From Sabellastarte sp. h YS-2021 (taxonomy: Eukaryota > Annelida > Polychaeta > Sabellida > Sabellidae), in NCBI GenBank assembly GCA_964017235.1, contig OZ024929.1, positions 108,485,793 through 108,549,792 of the forward strand: a stretch of 64,000 nt of DNA. Direction: 5' to 3'. A program made the position numbers and the translations under genes. Shown here in pieces: positions 43,690 to 53,769 of the stretch. The stretch's first letter is position 1. Each line of letters begins with the position of its first letter. Under the pieces are notes generated by a model, which did not search any database, had not been told where the DNA came from, and saw only the letters and a list, made by a program, of their open reading frames with translations.

Positions 43690-43911
43690 CGACCTCTCGT
43701 CTTCGCGCCAAACAAAAGGAGGAAGTACGCATGCGCGCGCACGCGCAGTGCACCGGCAGGGAGGCTATACAGCCACCTGGCGAGTAAACAGGACACTACC
43801 GGTCCGGGCCAGAGCCCAGCTCGAGGCGTTTTTCTCTAACGTTTGGCGGGACCGGCTGTGCGCCGGACAAATGCATCTGTCCACTAGGTAAGATATATTA
43901 ACGCAATAAAA
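43690..43911 (-). repeat. DIRS-B 5' inverted terminal repeat
   Basis: Inverse of 37452-37690. Its outer end is CACTAGGTAAGATATATTAA followed by CGCAATAAAA. Transcription probably begins in or near it, but I see no decisive promoter. Confidence 0.85.
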
Positions 43912-44316
43912 AAGTAAATTAATTTAAAAGCTAAGATAGGTTAGAGTATATTTTAGATTGTGCTGTGTCCACCAATATTTTAGTTCAATATAAAAAAAAA
44001 CTTTAGCTTTGGGTAAGACTATGTTGTACCAATTAAATGCCTTTCATTGATACAGCCTGTTTCATCTCACCTTTCCAAGGCATTTATTACATACAGTTCT
44101 CTTGAAATGACATGGGCAATAGAGAACCCCCCTATCCCCCTCCCTACGACCAAATAAAAATTAGAAACTTTTCTAATTTAGAAATGTCAGGTCGTGTCTT
44201 GCAGTGTCTTATCCGATAGGATCAGAGTGTGTGTGCATACATTACAATAAAACACCATGGGCTACATATTTTGTCTGATCGGATCGTGTAGGGTCGTTTC
44301 CTGTGTGCAACACCCT

Positions 44317-45197
44317 TAACTTCTTAGATTGTCAAATACATTAAATGCTGATGTCTGGGAGCAATACCTGGGCAAATACTGGGATAGTCAGCTGAAATAT
44401 CTCATAAGATATGGATTTCCTTTAGATTTCAATAAAAATACACGCTTGTCTCATAAATTAGGTAATCATGGTTCAGGAAATAAGTATCCCACCGATATTG
44501 AAGCATACTTAGCAGAGGAAATGAAACATAATGCCATTTTAGGCCCATTTCACACTCCTCCCATACCAGATCTTCATGTATCCCCATTTATGACTCGTGA
44601 AAAGCCAGGAGCCCCTCATCGGCGGGTCATTATAGACCTCAGCTTTCCTGCTGGTGAGTCTGTAAATGCTGGAGTCGACTCTGAACAGTACCTGGGTTCG
44701 AAATTCTTGCTTACCTTGCCCACTATAGACACAATCACCAATAAACTATTTAAATTGGGTAGGGGAGCCTTACTTTATAAAATTGACATCTCAAGAGCCT
44801 TCAGACATGTTAAAATAGACCCTGTTGATTACAAATATTTAGGTCTATACTTCCAAGACTACTTCCTTGATAGCTGCCTGCCATTCGACTTTCGGCATGG
44901 TTCGGCCATCTCCAACGCCTCAGTGTCACCGTCAGATATATCATGAGCACCAAAGGTCACAATGTGACCAATTATATTGATGATATCGTCGGATATGCAG
45001 TTAAATCCAAAGCTCAGGCCTCTTTTGATACATTATATAACCTCCTTCAGGATCTAGGTTTCAAAATTAGTACAAATAAGCTGGTAACACCCACCACAAA
45101 GGTCACCTGCTTAGGCGTCGAACTAGATACCGAAAACTCAACAATTAATGTGCCTCAGGAAAAATTACATGATATTAGGCAAGAGTGTCAACAATGG
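44317..45197 (+). pseudogene. Element E reverse transcriptase, N-terminal and palm part
   Basis: NADVWEQYLGKYWDSQLKYL, YGFPLDFN, ISPFMTREKPGAP-type (here VSPFMTREKPGAPHRR), VIIDLSFPAGESVN, LLYKIDISRAFRHVKIDP (first catalytic Asp) and, after a one-base frame change near 44907, GHNVTNYIDDIVGY (YIDD 44973-44984), then TTKVTCLGVELDTENSTI. The RT stops at QQW where transposon T is inserted. Similarity resumes at 48880 with KTTCTKRQLQSLLG. The PHRRVIIDLS and YIDD signatures differ from the YLDD DIRS group and fit the Ngaro-like group. Confidence 0.8.
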
Positions 45198-45744
45198 CCC
45201 ACAACAGTGAGAATGCATTAGCACTGATGAAATTCCAACTTATTACTGATATATTCGAGTTTATCACTGATAAATACATCCCTGTGGTAAGGAAAACTAC
45301 AAAAAACCTTGACTAACCATATGTTTTTCATCACAAACTGTTGCCAGTATTTCAAGGATACATAACCACATATTTTTAAGTTGTAACCTACCTTGTGAAA
45401 TAGATATAAAGTACTGTTACACATCATCAAACCTGTATCATATCATTGTTTAACACTATATTGCGATATACAGGAGTATTTACCTTTTCAAAATTATTTT
45501 GTTTTCAAAAGTAGCTTCTATAAAGCATTCTCCAAAGAGCTAATTTGGATAGTTATTAATATTTTTATTTGGAATAATATATTTTGCAGATTATAAAATG
45601 TCACTTAATAACATTAAGATTACCATTTAGCACTGATGAAAGATACACTGTTAACAACTTAGCACTGATGAGTCAAAGTAAATGATTTAAATTTTTACTT
45701 TTCACTGCTAATTTTTTTAACAAGCCATCAGTGCTCATGACTGG

Positions 45745-47345
45745 GCTCTGTGTAAGCTGACTGTGTGTTTTGAGTTTCAGAGTAGAAGTGAAAGAAGGAA
45801 AGGACACAAAAATTGTGCACTGCAAATGGCTTTCAGAAGTAAAGTACCAAGTTAACTGTTAAGGAGTAAAATCTAGGTTGAAAATATATTTAAACAAAAT
45901 ACTCTAAATTAGTTTTTCAGTTACAACTGATGTACTCAGCAGTGAGAATCTCAGAGTAGCTTTTGCTCAGCTATGCCATGAGTTAAAGGGCTACAACTTT
46001 ACTATGGCATAGCTGACTTAAAAGTAGGTGAATAACACATTTAAAGAAAATAATGTAAATGCAATAGTTATTAAGTTAAAACTTACATATTCAGCAGTGA
46101 GAATCTAAAAGTAGCTATAGCTCAACTACACAATGAGCTGCAGATCTGCAATTTCACTATGTGATAGGTGACTGAAAATTAGGTAAATAACATACTTACA
46201 AAATACTCTAAATGCAGCAGTTTTCAGGTTACAACAGATTTACTCAACAGTCAGAACCCTAAACTAGCTATTACGGAGGTATGCCATGAGCTATAGGTTT
46301 ACAATTTCACAATGTTATAGCTGTCCCAAAAGTAGGTGAATAACATCTTTGAAGAAAATTGTCTAAATGCTATAGTTTTCAAGCTAAAACTGATTTACTC
46401 AACAGTGAGAACCTAAAAGTAGCTCTTGCTCATCTATGCCATGTGCTACATGTCTGCAATTTTACTATGTTATACCTGACCCAGAAATATATAAACAACA
46501 TATATAAAGAAAATGCTCTAAATGCAATAGTTTTTTCAGTTACAACTCCCTTACTCAACAGTGAGAACCTTAAAGTAGCCATTACTCAGATATACAATGA
46601 GCCACAGGTCTGCAATTTTACTATGTTATAGATGATCCATAAGTAAGTGAATAACTCATTTTAAAAAAATCTCTAAATTCAATAGTTTTACAGTTACGAA
46701 TGATTTACTCAACAGTTAGAACCTCAAAGTAGCTATTGCCACACTTTGCAATGAGCTACAGATCTTCAATTTTACTAGTTATAGGTGACCCAAAAGTAGG
46801 TGAACAGCATATTTAAACAAAATACTCTACATTCAATAGTTTTCAAGTTACAACTGACACACTCAACAATCAGAACCTAAAAGTAGCTACTCCTCAGCTA
46901 TGCAATGAGTGACAGGTCTGTAATTTTACTATGTTACAGCTGATTCAAAAGTGGATACTGTAAATGCAATACTTTTCAAGTTACAAGCAAGTTACTCACA
47001 GTGATACCTCAAAGTAGCTATTGCTCAGCTATGCAATGAGCTACAGTTTTGCAATTTTACTATATTATAGCTGACCAAAAAGTATGTGAATAACATATTT
47101 ATATAAATTCTCTATATGCAATAGTTTCCAAGGTACCAGTGATTTTACTCATTGAATGTACTAAAAAGTCAAAAAGTAGCTATTACTCACTTAGCTATTG
47201 GGATAGACATCCAAGTTACTCTCCATGGTACAGCTATGGAAACAGTGGCTGAATAACATATTTAACAAAATCCTCTAAATGCAAAACTTTTCAAGTTATA
47301 AGTGATTCAGTGCATGATTCATGAATTTTAATGCTCTAATAATTA
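45745..47345 (-). repeat. J-2: J element, reverse, inside T
   Basis: The 3' unique part is at 45745-45870 (matches 8590-8706 inverted). About nine ~155-bp monomers follow up to about 47300, then a short stretch like the J-1 5' part. Monomers are diverged from each other. Confidence 0.8.
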
Positions 47346-48182
47346 TATTAAAAATTCATTAAAAAAATTACGAAAGATCCAGCCCTAATATTCAAACAAG
47401 GAGTCTACTAGTGGCCTTGTACATATATACAAAGTAAGAGAGAAATCCCTGCAATAATCAATGAGAAACTTGTGATAAAGTGTTGAAAATTTTAGTAGGG
47501 GTACCTCACTTGTAATGGCTCTGGGAAACAAATGAACACATCTGCATGCCTTGAACAATTTTTTTATCTTCGATAGTTAAGGTATATTTTGAAACAAAAC
47601 AGCATGTCTCTCAGTCTTGTAGTTTTGGAAAGAAGTTGTTAACGCAAACACACAGGCGTACCCTACAGAGTGATGACATAAAGTCAGCTGACATAAAAAA
47701 CATTTTGTTCTGTCAAAATAAGGCCCCTTTTCCACTATCAGGAGTTGGCTTTACGACCTCATCAGTTTTGAAGATCTTCATTTCAGCCAGTCAATTTAAA
47801 CAATTCAATCTTGATTCTTGAAGTTGTAGCATTCAATTCACTTTTATTCTTTTGTTTTGAAAGGTTATAATACTAACCAATAGGCATGGTGCAAGGGCTA
47901 GGTTTATATGGGCGTGAAAAGTTATCACATTACCAGTCATATATATTTTAAATATTCACTTTTTTACAAAACTAGTCAGAAATTGCTAAAATGTTCACCT
48001 ACAAAATAAAAATTAGATATCCAATTACACTATCAAGAAATGTTCCCTCTACTTTTTGAACACTACACCCTTTTTAGTTGATTGTCAAAATGTCTGGGGT
48101 CAAAATGCCAGTCAGATTTGCAAAACTGCCCAATTTTGTCATAAAGAAGTAAGTGAATGGTAAACAATACTGCAATGTTTGT
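47346..48182. other. Remaining interior of T; one Helentron-like head fragment
   Basis: 47580-47700 is the inverse of the foreign fragment inside Hel-2 (12985-13080). The rest is AT-rich with no frame, RNA gene or further repeat match. Confidence 0.45.
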
Positions 48183-48196
48183 TACTTTATCAATGT

Positions 48197-48346
48197 TTAT
48201 TTATTTATTTGGGGATTTACGTCGCTTTCAACACTGTACAGGTCATATCACGATGGGTAGTTGGAAGGGCAGAGGAAAACAGTACATAGAGTTTGTTAGG
48301 GCTCTGTACACATTTCCACTGTTACCACTCTGCCACCGTGGCCCCC
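48197..48346 (-). mobile_element. SINE-1b, internally deleted copy
   Basis: Both ends match SINE-1a (TTTATTTGGGGATTTACGTC and CACTCTGCCACCGTGGCCCC), but the centre with the B box is missing. A 14-bp target duplication, TACTTTATCAATGT, flanks it (48183-48196 and 48347-48360). Confidence 0.88.
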
Positions 48347-48869
48347 TACTTTATCAATGTGCACAAGATGTATTTTTATCAGTGCTCAAGCGTTTTCATA
48401 TAGTGACTTATCAGTTCTAATTGGTAACCTCATCAGTGCTAAAGCGTAAGGAATTAAAAGCAAATGCCTCTTTATGATTAATTAATATATCTTAAAAATA
48501 ATTTTTTATGAATGAACAACTTATTCTAATGATACCATTGAGGACCCTACTTTATTGTAAGATATGTTTCACAATGTGAAACTATATTATAAAGTATATA
48601 TCACATACTTAAGTTCAAAAATAACCATTTTATAGACATAATCACTCATTTCAGTTGCCACAGCAGCAGTTGAGATTACTATCCTTTTACACATTAAACA
48701 AATGCTTTTTGACAGCAGACATTTTAGCTTTGTTTATGTGCTTAAGCATGCCTAAGCTGTAATTTAATAGTTTATATGATGACAGTTAAATTTTTCTTCA
48801 GTGCTAAACTGTAATTGATCAGTGATAATTGGGAGTTTATCAGTGCTAATGCAGTCTCACTGTTGCGGG

Positions 48870-49579
48870 TTACAGGGGCTAGGCTAAGTAAAACTACTTG
48901 TACCAAGCGTCAACTTCAGTCATTGCTTGGAAAGCTACTTTACATCACAAAAAGCGTTAGAGCCTCAAGACTCTTCCTAAATAGAATGCTAGATACCTTA
49001 AGGGCAGCCCATAAGCAGGATACTACTGCTATAGATTGTGAATTCAGAAGAGACCTTAACTGATTCACTAGGTTCTTACCACAATTCAATGGTGTAGCCT
49101 TCTTTAGCCATAACCCCATACATACACATGTCGAATTAGATGCTTCACTCCAAGGTTTAGGAGCTATGTGTGGTCAAGAAATTTATGCAATTGCACTCCC
49201 CAAGGGCTACCAAAATTATAACATTGTACACTTGGAGACGGTGAATATTCTAGTGGCAGTTCGAACATGGGCCCACCAATGGCAGGGTCAAAAAGTAGTT
49301 ATTCACTGTGACAATCAGGCAGTTGTATCAGTACTGACCTCAGGCCACACCAGGGATATGACCTTGGCAGCTATAGCTCGCAATATAAACATGATTACTG
49401 CATTTAAGGACATAGAGCTTATTACAGTCCATATTAAAGGTAAATTAAACGTGGTAGCTGATACTTTGTCCAGATTGTCTATAAATCCAGGTTTAATTGG
49501 AAAAATTCCCGAATTGGTCCCTGGTCACATATGGATTACTCCTGAAGCCAATGCATTGACGTTGGACTGGTCTATTTAA
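48870..49579 (+). pseudogene. Element E RT thumb and RNase H
   Basis: TKRQLQSLLGKLLYITKSVR and LNRMLDTLRAAHKQ (RT connection), one in-frame stop at 49061-49063, then HVELDASLQGLGAMCG (first catalytic Asp), VHLETVNILVAVRTW (Glu), VVIHCDNQAVVSVLTSG (Asp) and LNVVADTLSRL (last Asp). All four RNase H residues are present. Only one stop separates it from an open frame. No methyltransferase-like tail follows. Confidence 0.82.
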
Positions 49580-49584
49580 TTGCA

Positions 49585-50487
49585 GGTTCCAAACCTCATT
49601 TGACACTATTATACCACAAGGCAGCTCGTAGAATGCATCAGGCTTTTGCAGATTCCACTAGAAGGTCGTATACAGCTATGTTCAGGATTTTTCTGGCTTT
49701 CTTAGCCTTTATCAATATCCATCCACACCTTACTTCCTCCACCCACATTTTAGCCTTTCTAGAATTTCTGGTCTTCAACAAAGTCTCTCATTCACAGATT
49801 TCTAGTTACCTGACTGCCATAAAAACAAATTATTCCATGCTGGCCTTAGATACATCTCCCTTCTTTGGCCAGAGAATCAAATACTTTACCAAGGCTGTCG
49901 CAAGGTGCGCCCCCCTTACAGTTAAACTCAAAACCATTCTCCTTGCTTATGTTGCATTTCTTAGGATCTCCAATTTGGTCCCTCATACTATTGCCTCTTA
50001 TGAACCCCTTAGGCAATTAGCCAGGGCTGATATATTTTTTGCACATCCTGGGGCCCATGTATTGTTAAAATAGTCAAAGACCATGCAAATGAATAATTCT
50101 GTTAGGGTAATAAAAATTCCTGCCCTTCGGGCTTCCCCTCTCTGCCGTGTGTCAGCCCTCCAGGAATTGCTGGTTAATACTCCTGATCAACCAAATAATC
50201 CCCTTTTTCAAATAAAATGCTATCAAAAATGGGTCCCTCTTACAGATACTAGACTCAGGAAAACTTTTTCCAAAATTTTGAATAAGCTTCACCTCAGCCA
50301 ATCAAATATTACCTTTCACTCACTTCGACGTTCAGGTGCCACCCTGGCCTTTAATTCCAGTGTTCCCATCCAAGACATTCAGAGTCATGGCACCTGGATG
50401 TCGGAGTGCGTCTGGTCTTATATCACTCAAGACCATCATGCCTCTGAGAAAGTGGCCTTAGCTTTCCAACAACTACTCCAACCCTAG
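49585..50487 (+). pseudogene. Element E tyrosine recombinase, single in-frame stop
   Basis: The N-terminal domain (HQAFADSTRRSYTAMFRIFL, YLTAIKTNYSMLALD) is followed by the catalytic domain: VAFLRISNLVPHT (first Arg), FHSLRRSGATLAF (H-x-x-R), QSHGTWMSECVWSYITQ (H/W and Tyr). The frame 49600-50487 is continuous apart from a TAG at 50071-50073 (VLLK, stop, SKTMQMNN). The HxLRR and HGTW boxes differ from the AHDVR/CHWKSHN boxes of the DIRS group, which supports a separate lineage. It would integrate the circular copy of element E. Confidence 0.85.
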
Positions 50488-50905
50488 ACTACCTGGGCTC
50501 TGGGGTTTTTCTTTCTAGTGCTCATATCTTATCTCTGACCTAAAAGTAGTAAATTTTTCGTAGTTTACATTTTAACATAACCCTAAAGTAAACCATACTA
50601 TACTCTCAGTGTCATGTCACTGGTTGACTCTCATATATTACTGTTAACCATATCCACAAGCTTTTAAGGCCACCTTAACTTAAAATCACTTTGCTCCATT
50701 TCATTTGAGTTATCCCTCAATCACTAAAATCTTAATATTAGTAATAGGTACTCTCACTATCCCTTAAAATGCATCATCTTAGGGTCACCTTACGGCCACC
50801 CTAACTAGTATTTATAATATCCTCCCTTAGGGTCACCTTAAGTGAGCCCTTCTTCCCAGGTTTTTCAGATTAAGATGACCTTAATTATCTAAATTTCATC
50901 TGAAA
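50488..50905. other. Element E 3' non-coding part
   Basis: AT-rich, with several GGTCACCTTA/GGCCACC words like those within the terminal repeat. It may hold the B1 part of a split direct repeat; I could not align a second copy. Confidence 0.4.
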
Positions 50906-51162
50906 AACTCGTAAATTTCACTTTAAGTTACAATTATATGACAACCATAAGTTCAATGTAAAATGTCAATTTATGGTCACCTTAAGTGACTGGTAAATGC
51001 TAATGTTCAGGGCACGTTGTGTCGCGGGCTGTTTGTAATGCAAATTGCTTTCTGAACATAAGGTCACCGTAAAGTGACTTTAATGCTAATCTCTAATGTT
51101 GTGCTATATGGCCACAGTAAGTGGCAGTGTAAAGTTATTGTTTGATTATGTATAAAGAGTAG
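50906..51162 (+). repeat. Element E right direct terminal repeat (A2)
   Basis: Near-identical to 34019-34270; DIRS-F recombinase sequence resumes right after it. Confidence 0.85.
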
Positions 51163-52365
51163 TAAGAATAACATAGAAAAATCTTATAAAATGTATAAAC
51201 CCCACCAGCTTGTGTTCTTGTATATAGGCCACTGCCAGGAGACGAGTGAGATTCTCATCTTTGCTGACATTTATATGTAAATTTCCTAGTTGGTCAGCAA
51301 TGGTATTTGGCTGTAACTTCCCAACTTTAAACAAGTATAGTAGGAAGTCGGCTATTGACTTCACAGGGGGTGCCCTGAATTCAACCCGATTACTGAAGCA
51401 CTACTTTGTAAAAATTGTTCATTATGCTGCATAGACTGATCTGGTTGATCCTCTCTGAGGAGCCTTAATTTGTGCTGTCACTGCCTCAGAGAAGCCCTAT
51501 TTTTTATAGCTGAGGCTCCAAGAGCCAGGCATGTAGATTTAGGTTCGGGGGGTTCCTGTGAGGAGTCTGATTGAAGGGCTGAATTAGAAGATTGGGCAGA
51601 TTGGGTAGACTTGTGATTTTGCTGGATATGGCCACTAAGTCCCAGAACCAAGGCATGGTTGGCCACCCTGAAGCAATCAGAATTATTCTCTTGCATGGGC
51701 AGTCCTGCAGCTTCAGCACTTTGCCCATTATGGCTGCTTGTGGGAAGGCATATGCGTCCAGATCCTCATATGGTAGTCTAAGTTCATCCACTGCCACGGC
51801 CAGGGGGTCCGGGACTGGTGACACAGACAGAGGTAACTTGTTGTTGAACCTCATGTCAAATAGGTTTGTGGCAACTGCCAGCTGCTGCAGATTGACTGGA
51901 AGAACTCTGGAAGGAGAGACCACTCGGTTTTGATGGTCTTGCCTAGCCTGTAGCTTGTCTGCTACAACATTCAGCCGGTCTGGAATGTGTCGGGCTTTGA
52001 GAGTCGCCGGTTTCCTGGCATCCCAGGTCAGGATTCTCGATAGCAGAGCACAAAGTGAGCTCGACCTCAAGTCTCCTTCGTTGTTTATGTAGGACATCAC
52101 TGTTGTGTTGTCACTTGCTACAAGAACTATCTTGTCTGAGCAGAGGTCTTGGAACTATTTTAGGTCCAAGAATACCACCTTTAGTTCCAGGTAGTTTATA
52201 TGAAGCTTGCTTTCTGGAAGGGACCAGCTTCCCCTTGCAGTGTGCTCGTTCAAGTGAGTGCCCCACCCTTCTTTTGATGCGCCTGTAAAGATTTGCAGAT
52301 CATCTTTTAGTGGGTGTTATGGTTGACCTTGAAGTACATTGTCTTCCTCCAGCCACCATTTCAGA
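51163..52365 (-). pseudogene. DIRS-F RNase H, methyltransferase-like region and YR N-terminus
   Basis: Reading from 52365 leftward: EGWGTHL and LHINYLELK remnants and SDNTTVMSYINNEGDLRSSS (RNase H), RHIPDRLNVVADKL, FDMRFNNKLPLSVSPVPDP, LDAYAFPQAAIMGK, LIASGWPTMPWFWDLVAISS, then after frame changes SIADFLLYLFKVGKLQPNTI and VSKDENLTRLL (YR N-terminal domain). The order is the same as in DIRS-B. About 350 bp of recombinase are missing between this part and 33771-34018, so the E insertion was accompanied or followed by a deletion. Confidence 0.78.
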
Positions 52366-53389
52366 ATTGCTCAGCTATGCCATGAGCTACAGGTCTATAA
52401 TTTCACTAGGTTATAACTGTCCCCAAAGTAGGTGAATAACATATTTAAAGAAAATACTGTAAATGCAATAGTTTTCAAGTTACAACTGATTTACTCAACA
52501 GTGATAACCTCAAAGTAGCTATTGCTCAGCTATGGCATGAGCTACAGGTCTACAATTTCAATATGTTATAGTTGGCTGTTACATATATAGGCACTGTGTC
52601 TGTGCATTGTTTGAGCTTTACATATATGTATTAACTTAAAGTAAGGGAGTTATTGATTTTGTGTTATGTAGTACTGAGGTTTATTGATCTATTTATATAC
52701 TGGGGGAATCCTTCTAGGCTAACCCCAGTGATGCTATTAAAAGATTTGGAGAAACCCTATACGCTACCGGTAGGTTCTAGAACTTCCTCACTGCCTCTGG
52801 TGACAGCTGTTATGTTCTACAAGATTCTAGAATTTCTATAATTATATACATGGACTGTACATCTGACCACACATGAACTTAGTATTTGCTGGCTATAAGG
52901 AAGGCTTAGAATTAACATTCAAGTGGATATAATCTACTTGTGTTGTGAACTTTTACTGGAGTGAACTGGGTAGTGTCTGGATAGATTTATTGTACTTTGG
53001 ATATTGTGCATTCACATAACAGAGTGGATTTACTGCATGTTGGACATTGCCCATATCTTGGAGCGCACAGTACAGTTGTGCAAACTCTCAGATCACAGGA
53101 CACAGATATCTGTTAGTGAACATTGGACATATCACAGGACAGATTGCTGGATAAACTTAACTGTCAGTTACAGTGGCGAGGTCAGATAGGTTTCATTATT
53201 GTATCATTATATGTACTATTGAGAGCACACCAGTTGACTGTAATCATTAGTTTTAATTGTTAAATAAAGTTTAACTTTTTGTCTTTTCCTGTTGCAACTT
53301 AAAAGCAACTGGTAATTGCTACCATGCTTGCCCCGTGATCGTAACATTGACCCAAAAGTAGGTGAATAACAAAATACTCTAAATGCAAT
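52366..53389 (-). repeat. J-3: J array, reverse, split by a solo LTR
   Basis: About 1.5 monomers at 52366-52571 and a further part at 53352-53389 (CCCAAAAGTAGGTGAATAAC). DIRS-G follows inside the same array. Confidence 0.8.
52577..53346. mobile_element. Solo LTR (770 bp)
   Basis: Begins TGTTAC and ends GTAACA, a perfect 6-bp TG...CA inverted end. Flanking bases TTGGC (52572-52576) and TTGAC (53347-53351) look like a 5-bp target duplication with one change; the J monomer is continuous across it. AATAAA at 53263-53268 may be the poly(A) signal. No internal retroviral-type coding is nearby, so the element was removed by LTR-LTR recombination. The family (Gypsy or BEL) cannot be told from the LTR alone. 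Confidence 0.72.
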
Positions 53390-53769
53390 ATTTTATTGTG
53401 CTACAATGTACTTACCTATTGAAATAGAGTGCTATTCCTTTTGTGACCGGAAAAGCTACCAACAGGTTAAAAGTTGGAAACTTTCCCATCTGAATGCGGG
53501 GAGAGGTCTCCTCGGAGCCCGCTCATTTAAAAAGAGACTGGTGTTTACGATGACCGTTTATACGACTGCGCAGCAGATCACGTGATTCTTCATTCTTTCT
53601 GTTGGTAGCCATCTTTTTAGACGGCTTGCTTTCATCTCTCACTTTGTGATAGTTTTACATACAGTTCTAAGAGTGTTACCACCTTAAGTTTCACATGTTT
53701 GTTTCACCGTTGTGCATAGACACTTTTAGTACTATTTTCAGTGACTTTTGTGTTTATAGATACACATTG

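Larger units (their letters stand above)
37452..43911 (-). mobile_element. DIRS-B: apparently complete DIRS retrotransposon
   Basis: About 6.46 kb, minus strand. Inverted terminal repeats lie at the right (5', about 43690-43911) and left (3', 37452-37690). Gag, RT/RNase H and YR frames are open, with an ICR between YR and the 3' repeat. Over about 183 bp the two terminal repeats differ at only about two bases (GTGCTTGCGC versus GTGCGCGCGC). Known DIRS biology: no LTRs, no integrase; terminal repeats and the ICR allow a circular DNA intermediate that the tyrosine recombinase integrates without target duplication. It is the youngest-looking element in the window. Confidence 0.9.
37192..44316. 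mobile_element. Harbinger-like MITE, split by DIRS-B
   Basis: Terminal inverted repeats AGGGTGTTGCACACAGGAAA (from 37192 and, inverted, ending 44316) are perfect for 21 bp, and similarity continues for about 25 more (ACCC-ACAC-ATCAGACA). The 3-bp TAA is duplicated at 37189-37191 and 44317-44319. Without DIRS-B (37452-43911) the element is about 665 bp and non-coding. A TAA target duplication and AGGG ends are typical of PIF/Harbinger elements. Confidence 0.75.
45198..48869. mobile_element. TIR DNA transposon T inserted in the element E RT
   Basis: Inverted ends of about 39 bp at 45198-45236 and 48831-48869 (outer words CCCACAACAGTGAGAATGCA and, inverted on the right, CCCGCAACAGTGAGACTGCA; then TTAGCACTGAT). 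The word TTAGCACTGATG or its inverse recurs inside (about 45628, 45658, 45730, 48378 and 48434). RT coding of E is interrupted exactly between these ends. No transposase is visible. The interior is largely J-2 plus AT-rich DNA. I could not resolve a target-site duplication, so the superfamily is open (hAT-like CAGTG is possible). Confidence 0.6.
34019..51162 (+). mobile_element. Ngaro-like YR retroelement E, split by later insertions
   Basis: Near-identical ~250-bp direct repeats bound the copy at 34019-34270 and 50906-51162 (both start AACTCGTAAA and end ATAAAGAGTAG). Inside, in order and on the plus strand, are gag-like, RT (YIDD), RNase H and YR sequences. There is no methyltransferase-like region after RNase H. 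Direct terminal repeats plus an RT/RNase H/YR order fit Ngaro elements, whose ends are split direct repeats. The A1/A2 part is seen here but I cannot place a B1/B2 pair. Insertions: 34404-36186 (unclassified), the MITE at 37192-44316 and T at 45198-48869. Confidence 0.7.
33033..52365 (-). mobile_element. DIRS-F: truncated DIRS element split by L-3 and by Ngaro-like E
   Basis: The parts that belong to this copy are 33033-33488 (3' terminal repeat, ICR, 3' flank), 33771-34018 (YR C-terminus) and 51163-52365 (YR N-terminus, methyltransferase-like region, RNase H). All are on the minus strand and in the correct order around an inserted 17-kb element. RT and gag are missing; the copy ends against a J array at 52366. 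It is related to but distinct from DIRS-B. Confidence 0.75.

Noticed and set aside
45198..48869. hAT assignment for transposon T from the CAGTG word
   Set aside because: The inverted similarity extends outside CAGTG and no 8-bp target duplication is found, so the superfamily is left open.
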